Assembly (NCBI GenBank): GCA_934292805.1
Contig: CAKQXQ010000078.1
Span: 1-5,787, forward strand
DNA from: an uncultured Roseburia sp.
GTDB lineage: Bacteria > Bacillota > Clostridia > Lachnospirales > Lachnospiraceae
Direction: 5' to 3'
DNA: 5,787 nt
In this document: piece after piece, positions 1 through 4,845 of the stretch
How positions within the stretch are numbered: the stretch's first letter is position 1
Layout: each line of letters opens with the position of its first letter
Position numbers and translations under genes: made by a program
The notes under the pieces: generated by a model
Database searches by the model: none
The model's input: the letters and a program-made list of their open reading frames with translations, nothing else
What the model was told of the DNA's origin: nothing

Positions 1-798
1 ATAATGGAGAACACATGCACAGAAGGTATCTCCGGCTCCGGTTGTCTCAATTGTATTCTTCTGTATAAAAGGTTTCACTTCTACAATAAGATCTTTATAA
101 TAAGCACGGCTTCCTTCCCTGCCCATGGATACAAGGATCAATGGAATATGATATCTCTCAAGGATCCAATGTACACCCTTTGTGAAATCTTCCTCTCCGG
201 TCAGCCACTGGATCTCATTATCAGAAATCTTTAAAATATCACACTGTCCCAATCCGTAAAGCACCTGCTCTTTTGCTTCGTCTAAGGAGTTCCAGAGCGG
301 CTCGCGCAGATTTGGATCAAAAGAAATGACAGCACCTGCTTCTTTTGCAGCACGAATAGCTTTTTTTGTAGCATTACGTACACCTTCGTGTGTCATGGAC
401 AGTGTGCCAAAATGAAAGATTCGTGTTCCTTTTATTAACTCTTCCGGGACTTCTTCTTCTGTCAGCATCATATCAGCACCGGGATTTCTGTAAAACGAAA
501 AATCCCTGTCACCATCCGGATAAGTATGTACCAGTGCTAACGTCGTATGCACGTCATCATCTTTCTGTAAACCTGATGCATCAATCCCGACTTCCATAAT
601 CGTCTGTTCCAGTTGTTGTCCGAAAAAATCATTTCCTACTTTTCCGATAAAAGCTGTCTTATGTCCGAGTTTTGTTAACATTGCCAGTACGTTGCACGGT
701 GCACCGCCCGGATTTGCTTCAAATAATGGATTTCCCTGATTACTGATCCCATTTTCAGTAAAATCAATGAGTAATTCGCCTAAAGCTACAACATCCAT
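1..798 (-). CDS. scrK: PfkB-family carbohydrate kinase, probable fructokinase (3' end outside window)
   Basis: Cytoplasmic sugar kinase that probably transfers phosphate from ATP to fructose, feeding it into glycolysis. The window holds 266 codons from the start; the family is usually about 310-325 residues, so roughly 50 C-terminal residues lie beyond the left edge. Seen in the sequence: an N-terminal beta strand typical of PfkB kinases (DVVALGELLIDF, residues 2-13); the substrate-side glycine pair in NPGGAPCN (29-36), a form typical of bacterial and plant fructokinases; FDPNLRE (160-166); and PfkB signature 2, ETTGAGDTF (251-259), whose GAGD supplies the anion hole and the catalytic Asp257. 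The ATG at 798 is preceded by GGAGG (810-806) with 7-nt spacing. The gene has no defect within the window. It lies about 100 bp downstream of a decayed lacI/MATE pair and has its own candidate promoter. Substrate specificity is inferred: another hexose kinase of the family is possible, and the symbol is a family-level guess. Confidence 0.9.
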   Translation of the reverse strand, partial: MDVVALGELLIDFTENGISNQGNPLFEANPGGAPCNVLAMLTKLGHKTAFIGKVGNDFFGQQLEQTIMEVGIDASGLQKDDDVHTTLALVHTYPDGDRDFSFYRNPGADMMLTEEEVPEELIKGTRIFHFGTLSMTHEGVRNATKKAIRAAKEAGAVISFDPNLREPLWNSLDEAKEQVLYGLGQCDILKISDNEIQWLTGEEDFTKGVHWILERYHIPLILVSMGREGSRAYYKDLIVEVKPFIQKNTIETTGAGDTFCACVLHY

Positions 799-831
799 TC
801 GTTTTCCTCCAATCCTGATAGTAGTTTTTGT

Positions 832-861
832 TCTATAATTTTACTATATCATACTTTTCAA
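832..861 (-). promoter_or_regulatory. Candidate sigma-A promoter for the fructokinase gene
   Basis: On the minus strand a TTGAAA box (861-856) is followed after 18 nt by TATAGA (837-832). That is 5 of 6 and 4 of 6 matches to the vegetative consensus. The predicted transcript start would be near 825, giving a short leader that contains the GGAGG ribosome binding site. The region is AT-rich, so a chance match is possible; the fit to the gene start is the main support. Confidence 0.45.
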
Positions 862-899
862 CATTTATATGCATTTTTTTATCACTGCAGAAATAGATT

Positions 900-1229
900 T
901 TATGATAAACTGATGATCCATTTTTGCTTTTTGAAAACAATCAGTGATATGAAAAGCCTGAAGATTTCTTCCGTGGTCAGTAAGGTATACACCCCAACAA
1001 TCCCCCATCGGAATACATATGCAGCCAAAATGCACAACGGGATTCCGATACACCATGTTCCAAAGATATCAATGACCATAATCAGTCTGGTGTTGCCCCC
1101 GCTTCTTATCTTTATCTCACCAAGCTGGCTGATCATAATCTGATCCACAATAGAAAATGATGACTGGAGCATGCTTTGCAAGGTAACAGGTATTGCTATT
1201 TTACATAAGGATCTCACAAATTCAGACAT
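900..1229 (-). pseudogene. MATE-family efflux transporter remnant with large in-frame internal deletion
   Basis: This 109-codon frame joins the two ends of a MATE (multidrug and toxin extrusion) transporter, a membrane antiporter normally of about 440-460 residues with 12 transmembrane helices. Residues 1-38 match the family N-terminus and first helix: a helix beginning IAIPVTLQ followed by the conserved VDQIMISQLG (28-37). From about residue 41 the sequence is the family's C-terminal part: the RSGGNTR turn (42-48), an IDIFGTWCIGIP helix (53-64), then a last helix and a basic tail ending KKQKWIISLS. The join is near residues 38-41 (1104-1118); about 300-340 residues are missing, yet the frame stays open. 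The ATG at 1229 has GAGG (1240-1237) at 7 nt, so the original start seems preserved. It overlaps the end of the truncated lacI by 8 nt. A working transporter is impossible; a small three-helix membrane peptide could still be made. Family identity is confident; absence of function is inferred. Confidence 0.85.
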
Positions 1230-1875
1230 GGCAGTACCTCGTACCTTCTCTGCTTACCATTGTATCATCAAAACCGATAATCTGCATGTCATCTGGGATG
1301 TTAACTCCCATTTCCTGCAAAAACCGCATCATATCAAGTGCATAATAATCTGACACTGCAAAAATTGCTGTGATCTGATTCCTGGAAAGCTCTGTAAACT
1401 TATTTTCGTAAAAGAGCCGCCTTTCTTTCCGAAGCTTGGGAATCTGCCAGAACAGTACTTCTCCCGGAGCAAAAGCTTTGCGAAATCCATCAATACGTTC
1501 TTTATTCCACATAGATGCAAAGACAGGAATTTCACTGATATCCACTGTGGTTTTTATCATCAGAAAATACCCTTTTTCATTTACTTCATGTGATAGTGCA
1601 TTTAAAGATGACATTACAAATCCGTCTTCCAAAACTCTTCCTTCATACTTGATGTGATCATTTATTACAACACCGATAATTCTGGAATTATTTCTTGCAA
1701 GCAAAATACCTGCCATATTTGGGATATATCCTGTCCGTTCAATCTCCTGTTGAACTCTTTTTACTGTATCATCTGAAATTTTAGCGGTTTTGCCGTGGAT
1801 CACATTTGAAACTGTCGCTGTACTAAGTCCAAGTGAATCAGCAATATCTGTAATCCGTACCCTGTTTTGTGCCAT
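1222..1875 (-). pseudogene. LacI-family transcriptional regulator, internally deleted and C-terminally truncated
   Basis: LacI/GalR-family repressor gene, 217 codons against a usual 330-345. Intact at the N-terminus: the helix-turn-helix (RITDIADSLGLSTATVSNVIHG, residues 7-28, with the SxxTVS recognition motif) and the hinge segment up to about residue 62 (GYIPNMAGILLARN). The sugar-binding domain then begins normally (RIIGVVI, 65-71), but at ERIDG|FRKAF (126-135) the sequence jumps from the first-subdomain RxDG strand straight to the GFRKA segment normally found about 65-70 residues later. It continues through AIFAVSDYYALDMMRFL (170-186) and IPDDMQIIGFDD (193-204), then breaks off after TMVSREG; about 50-60 residues of C-terminus are absent. 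The start at 1875 is preferred over 1881 because AGAGGG sits 7 nt before it but only 1 nt before the upstream ATG. Position beside a fructokinase gene suggests a former sugar-responsive repressor. The effector-binding core should not fold normally. A short variant that still binds DNA cannot be excluded. Confidence 0.82.
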
Positions 1876-1882
1876 AATCATT

Positions 1883-1888
1883 CCCTCT
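1883..1888 (-). promoter_or_regulatory. Ribosome binding site that decides the lacI start
   Basis: AGAGGG reads on the minus strand at 1888-1883. Two in-frame ATGs follow, at 1881 and 1875. Spacing is 1 nt to the first and 7 nt to the second, so the second, giving MAQNRVRITDIA, is the likely start. Confidence 0.7.
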
Positions 1889-1908
1889 TTTTGCTCTTGC
1901 TCATTCTA

Positions 1909-1937
1909 ATTATATAGTACAGATGAATCGTTGTATC
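1909..1937 (-). promoter_or_regulatory. Promoter of the lacI-family gene
   Basis: A perfect TATAAT (1914-1909, minus strand) lies about 28 nt before the AGAGGG ribosome binding site. At the optimal 17-nt spacing upstream is GATACA (1937-1932), which matches only the ACA half of the TTGACA consensus. A perfect -10 with a weak -35 fits a weakly expressed or regulated promoter. It lies downstream of the terminator at 2012-2056, so this gene is a separate transcription unit. Confidence 0.6.
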
Positions 1938-1939
1938 TG
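1920..1939. promoter_or_regulatory. Imperfect CG-centred dyad, candidate LacI-family operator
   Basis: A 20-bp interrupted palindrome has outer half-sites CAGAT and ATCTG, further symmetric positions inside, and a central CG at 1929/1930; 14 of 20 positions are symmetric. A central CpG in a dyad of this size is characteristic of LacI/GalR-family operators. It covers the -35 box and most of the spacer of the lacI promoter, the expected place for autorepression. The regulator's helix-turn-helix is intact, which makes it the natural candidate ligand. Binding is inferred; no second copy with the same spacing is visible near the fructokinase promoter. Confidence 0.4.
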
Positions 1940-2011
1940 CAATAGTTAAACGCATAACCCATGCCAAAATTCAAAGGATATTTTTGTATTATTTTGCTAT
2001 ATATCTATATG

Positions 2012-2056
2012 AAAAAACGAGTAACAAAACAAGTTTTTCTCTTGTTTGTTACTCGT
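2012..2056 (-). terminator. Rho-independent terminator after the HAD gene
   Basis: The minus strand reads a 16-bp stem, ACGAGTAACAAACAAG, pairing with CTTGTTTGTTACTCGT apart from one bulged base, around a 7-nt loop, followed directly by a run of T (2017-2012). The HAD stop codon ends at 2105, about 50 nt upstream of the stem. The plus strand has no T-run after the stem, so termination is directional. It closes the pheT-queA-TraX-HAD block. Confidence 0.9.
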
Positions 2057-2104
2057 CCAATAAATAATGATATTTTTAATCAAATAAAGTTCCTGCGTGA
2101 CCTT

Positions 2105-2875
2105 TTAAAGCAGGCCTCTCTCCAGACAATAATAATAAATACCGTCCTCTTCTACAGGTCTGCAGATACCGTCAGCCTTTGCCTTGACTTTTTCATGTGC
2201 ATTGCCCATTGCAATTCCGGTTCCGACAGCTTCTAACATTTCAATATCATTTCCACCATCACCAAAAGCAATAGCTTCGTCCTTTGTAAATCCATAATAG
2301 TCAAGAACTGCATTGATCGCAGTTCCTTTTCCACCATCGTCAGGAATAATATCGACAGCCTTATCCCACCATGTAGTGATCTGGCTATGCGTTGTTCCCT
2401 GTAATATCTGTTCATATTCGGTTCGGCTGCAGGCACACATAATCTGATAAATATCTTCGTTACACAATTCCTCGAAATTGTCTGCAATTATCATCTTCTC
2501 ACTTCCAAATGCAAAATACTGTTCCAGATCTTTATCTGTACCATTAGCAACAATAAAGTGCTCATTGCTGATCGCAGCTGCACGATTCATCTTTTTGAGA
2601 TTTTGGATGATCTGATTTTTGTCCTCTTTTAGAATTGGGTTTTTAAAGATAATCTTATCACCTGCTTTGACATAAGAACCGTTAAAGGTTAATAGCGCAT
2701 CAAATTCAATCCCCTGAAAATGTGGAACGGACAGATAACCTCTGCCTGTTGCAAGGCATAATAAAACATTATTCTGACGAAGTCTTTCTAACGCTTCCAA
2801 CGTCTTGGCAGAGGGCTCTTTACTTCCGATTTTTAATAATGTTCCATCAATATCAAAAAAAGCTATTTTTATCAT
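2105..2875 (-). CDS. Cof-type HAD-superfamily phosphatase
   Basis: Cytoplasmic Mg2+-dependent phosphatase of the haloacid dehalogenase superfamily, Cof/YbjI-like group (type IIB cap), 256 residues, a normal length. All four HAD motifs are present. Motif I is DIDGT (8-12), with nucleophile Asp8 and acid/base Asp10. Motif II is ATGR (42-45), with Thr43. Motif III is the lysine in GGKGTAINAVL (181-191), Lys183. Motif IV is GDGGND (205-210), with metal-binding Asp206 and Asp210. The alpha/beta cap lies between, at about 80-180. The late segment GTGIAMGNAHEKVKAKAD (218-235) is typical of Cof-type sugar-phosphate and nucleotide-level phosphatases. AGGAGG (2892-2887) precedes the ATG by 11 nt, slightly long. 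The gene follows the TraX-family gene by about 60 nt and is followed by a strong terminator, so it is probably the last gene of the block. The physiological substrate cannot be read from sequence; members hydrolyse sugar phosphates, FMN or pyridoxal phosphate, often promiscuously. Confidence 0.95.
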   Translation of the reverse strand: MIKIAFFDIDGTLLKIGSKEPSAKTLEALERLRQNNVLLCLATGRGYLSVPHFQGIEFDALLTFNGSYVKAGDKIIFKNPILKEDKNQIIQNLKKMNRAAAISNEHFIVANGTDKDLEQYFAFGSEKMIIADNFEELCNEDIYQIMCACSRTEYEQILQGTTHSQITTWWDKAVDIIPDDGGKGTAINAVLDYYGFTKDEAIAFGDGGNDIEMLEAVGTGIAMGNAHEKVKAKADGICRPVEEDGIYYYCLERGLL

Positions 2876-2935
2876 CTGAGAACATTCCTCCTGTAATTTA
2901 TAGATTACTTACAGATAGTATTTTAATATATCTGA

Positions 2936-3703
2936 TTATCGGTTCACAAAGTTAAGTATCATTACAAGAATGAGCATGTGGACCGGATAAAATGCATAAC
3001 AGAGATACTGGAATGGTTTACTGTGATATCCCTGACGTCCACGATACAGCCAGATTGGCACTAATGCAAGTAATGCTAGCCCCTGCTGGCAAAGTTCAAA
3101 CTCTATTCCGAAGAAACGGACCGGATACATTAATCCGCCAAGCAATTCCACATTCACCCAATAAAGAGCGGCAATTTGTCCAAGCAGGCACCACCATTTG
3201 CGTCCTCGGAAAAAATAGAAAATAAAAACGGTCAGTACACCGATTCCATAATAATCCACCATTGTTAATGTTCCGAGTAATCCGCCGGCAATCGTAACCA
3301 GTATGGCTGTCAGTACAAAAACAGGTGTTTTCTTTTTCTTTCGCACTGTTTCCATTATATGGATTCCGAAAAGACCAAGGATAAATGTCCAGATTACATT
3401 CTGGTGGACCGGATAAAACCAGGTTCCGCCATACATCAGGTCAAATGGTATTTCGGATAATAAGGCAAAAATAAATAATCTTGTTAAGTACTTTTTGAAA
3501 TTATGAGTATGAAAGTAGCCTTCCACCGACATAAATGCGAAAATCGGAAAAGCAATTCTGCCAACACAGGTCAGCCATTCCTGCGCAGGAAGAAGTGTTG
3601 CCCAAAGGTGGTCCATCAGCATAAGCGTCATAGCAATGATATGTAAAGTAGCTGTGCTGATATCAAAATGGCGTGATGTAGATGAATTTAATTTGATTGA
3701 CAT
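2936..3703 (-). CDS. TraX-family integral membrane protein
   Basis: Predicted polytopic membrane protein of 255 residues with about eight or nine hydrophobic helices, roughly at 16-38, 43-63, 71-90, 102-120, 126-143, 148-168, 172-192, 206-222 and 232-252. Family hallmarks seen: an early HIIAMTLMLMDHL helix (21-33), the GRIAFPIFAFMSVEGYFHT segment (48-66), and a C-terminal YLCYAFYPVHMLIL helix. These match the TraX family, named after the F-plasmid protein that N-acetylates pilin; the fold resembles membrane acyltransferases. Chromosomal members in Firmicutes have no settled role, so acyl transfer to a surface protein or glycan is only a family-based guess. The start at 3703 is preceded by AGGAG (3715-3711) at 7 nt. 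The gene begins 26 nt after the queA stop, so co-transcription is likely. No conjugation genes are in the window, so a plasmid-transfer role is not supported here. Confidence 0.88.
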   Translation of the reverse strand: MSIKLNSSTSRHFDISTATLHIIAMTLMLMDHLWATLLPAQEWLTCVGRIAFPIFAFMSVEGYFHTHNFKKYLTRLFIFALLSEIPFDLMYGGTWFYPVHQNVIWTFILGLFGIHIMETVRKKKKTPVFVLTAILVTIAGGLLGTLTMVDYYGIGVLTVFIFYFFRGRKWWCLLGQIAALYWVNVELLGGLMYPVRFFGIEFELCQQGLALLALVPIWLYRGRQGYHSKPFQYLCYAFYPVHMLILVMILNFVNR

Positions 3704-3729
3704 AAAGTATCTCCTTAAAGAAGTAATTC

Positions 3730-4767
3730 TCAGGCGTTTTTATCAACGATAAACATTGCATCGCCAAAACTGAAGAAACGATATTTTTCTTCTACTGCGG
3801 TCTCATAGGCTGCCAGTACATGTTCTCTTCCGGCAAGTGCGGATACAAGCATTACCAGTGTGGATTCCGGCAGATGGAAATTCGTGATCAGTGCATCGAT
3901 GACTTTGAACTGATATCCCGGATAAATAAAAATTTCAGTCCAGCCGCTTTTTTCTGTGAGGAAACCATTCTCATCTGCAGCAGACTCTAAGGTTCTGGTG
4001 CTTGTTGTTCCCACTGCAATAACACGGTGGCCTTCTTTTTTCGCTTTATTGATCTTATCTGCTTCTGACTGTTCGATTTTATAAAATTCAGAATGCATAT
4101 GATGCTTTAATACATCCGTTTCCTTGACCGGACGGAACGTTCCGAGTCCGACATGCAGTGTTACTTCTGCGATTTCTACCCCCATGTCACGCACCTGCTG
4201 CAACAGTTCCGGTGTGAAATGAAGCCCTGCTGTCGGAGCTGCAGCGGAACCGTCATATTTGGCATAAACTGTCTGGTAACGGTTCTTATCCTGAAGCTGA
4301 TGTGTAATGTATGGTGGCAGCGGCATCTGTCCAAGACGGTCTAATATTTCTTCGAAAATCCCTTCATAATGGAACTGTATGAGCCGGTTGCCTTCCTCAA
4401 CAATGTCGACAACTTCACCGGTCAATATTCCATCGCCAAAAACAATTTTTGTTCCGATCTTGCATTTCTTACCTGGCTTTACAAGTGTTTCCCAGATATC
4501 ATTTTCTTTTCTTTTTAAGAGAAGAATCTCGATTTTGGCTTCGGTACCTTCCTTTACGCCATAAAGACGTGCAGGTATCACCTTTGTATTATTAATGACA
4601 AGGCAGTCACCCGGTCTTAAATACTCTACAATATCCTTAAAATGTCTGTGTTCCACTTCTCCTGTGATCTTATCTAAAACCATCAGTCTGGAGCTGGAAC
4701 GATCCTCCAATGGATCCTGTGCAATGAGTTCCTGTGGAAGATCATAATAAAAATCTTTTACGTCCAT
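3730..4767 (-). CDS. queA: S-adenosylmethionine:tRNA ribosyltransferase-isomerase
   Basis: Cytoplasmic enzyme of queuosine biosynthesis: it transfers and isomerises the ribosyl part of S-adenosylmethionine onto 7-aminomethyl-7-deazaguanine at position 34 of tRNAs with GUN anticodons, giving epoxyqueuosine. The 345 residues match the family's usual 340-350. Landmarks in order: FYYDLPQELIAQDP (6-19), RSSSRLMVLD (23-32), GDCLVINNTKVIPARL (53-68), the PLPPYI loop (149-154), YAKYDGSAAAPTAGLHFT (168-185), VTLHVGLGTFRPV (202-214), VGTTSTRTLE (252-261), and the C-terminal ITNFHLPESTLVMLVSA (294-310) and FFSFGDAMFI (331-340). No conserved block is missing. A longer frame opens at 4833, but its extra 22 residues are unlike the family, lie within a stem-loop and lack a ribosome binding site; the ATG at 4767 has GGAG (4778-4775) at 7 nt. 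It sits 78 nt after pheT and 26 nt before the TraX-family gene. Confidence 0.97.
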   Translation of the reverse strand: MDVKDFYYDLPQELIAQDPLEDRSSSRLMVLDKITGEVEHRHFKDIVEYLRPGDCLVINNTKVIPARLYGVKEGTEAKIEILLLKRKENDIWETLVKPGKKCKIGTKIVFGDGILTGEVVDIVEEGNRLIQFHYEGIFEEILDRLGQMPLPPYITHQLQDKNRYQTVYAKYDGSAAAPTAGLHFTPELLQQVRDMGVEIAEVTLHVGLGTFRPVKETDVLKHHMHSEFYKIEQSEADKINKAKKEGHRVIAVGTTSTRTLESAADENGFLTEKSGWTEIFIYPGYQFKVIDALITNFHLPESTLVMLVSALAGREHVLAAYETAVEEKYRFFSFGDAMFIVDKNA

Positions 4768-4774
4768 GATTGTT

Positions 4775-4778
4775 CTCC
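4775..4778 (-). promoter_or_regulatory. queA: Ribosome binding site that decides the queA start
   Basis: TGGAG reads on the minus strand (4779-4775, core GGAG at 4778-4775) with a 7-nt gap to the ATG at 4767. The next upstream in-frame ATG at 4833 has no comparable motif, and the family N-terminus MDVKDFYYDLP begins at 4767. Confidence 0.75.
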
Positions 4779-4798
4779 ATCCATTATCTTTTTCTGTA

Positions 4799-4834
4799 CA
4801 TAACAAAGAGCCGCTGCTGCGACTCTTTGCCATG
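4799..4834 (-). terminator. Stable stem-loop between pheT and queA, possible weak terminator or processing element
   Basis: On the minus strand a 16-bp stem (left arm 4834-4819, right arm 4814-4799) closes on the 4-nt loop AGCA (4818-4815). The core is CAAAGAG paired with CTCTTTG and CGC paired with GCG. Three positions pair only as G-U in the minus-strand RNA; on the plus strand they would be A-C mismatches, so the structure belongs to the pheT-queA transcript. The sequence after the inner stem (TTTGTTATGT) is T-rich but interrupted, so it would be at best a leaky terminator. Attenuation or RNA processing between the two genes is an alternative. Confidence 0.5.
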
Positions 4835-4845
4835 TTTCTATCATA

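Noticed and set aside
913..1143. Open frame of 76 codons on the plus strand opposite the MATE remnant
   Set aside because: No ribosome binding site, no recognisable family, and it is antisense to clear MATE sequence; it is a shadow frame.
2009..2060. The long inverted repeat considered as a mobile-element end or a CRISPR-like repeat
   Set aside because: It is single-copy, has a 7-nt loop and a T-run on the minus strand right after a gene end, so a Rho-independent terminator explains it fully.
1961..2236. Plus-strand open frame of 91 codons covering the terminator and the 3' end of the HAD gene
   Set aside because: It reads through the terminator stem and antisense HAD sequence, has no ribosome binding site and shows no family resemblance.
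2912..2934. AT-rich dyad CAGATA...TATCTG between the TraX and HAD genes, sharing half-sites with the dyad at 1920-1939
   Set aside because: The spacing differs (13 versus 10 bases between CAGAT and ATCTG), there is no central CG, and the interior is simple AT-rich sequence; a shared operator is not supported.
2893..2935. Possible separate promoter for the HAD gene (TATAAA-like boxes in the 60-nt spacer)
   Set aside because: No -35 box of acceptable quality sits at a workable distance; AT-rich spacers give such -10 matches by chance.
4768..4833. N-terminal extension of queA by 22 codons starting at 4833
   Set aside because: The added residues are unlike the family, the ATG lies in a stem-loop arm with no ribosome binding site, and the 4767 start has a well-spaced GGAG and the conserved N-terminus.
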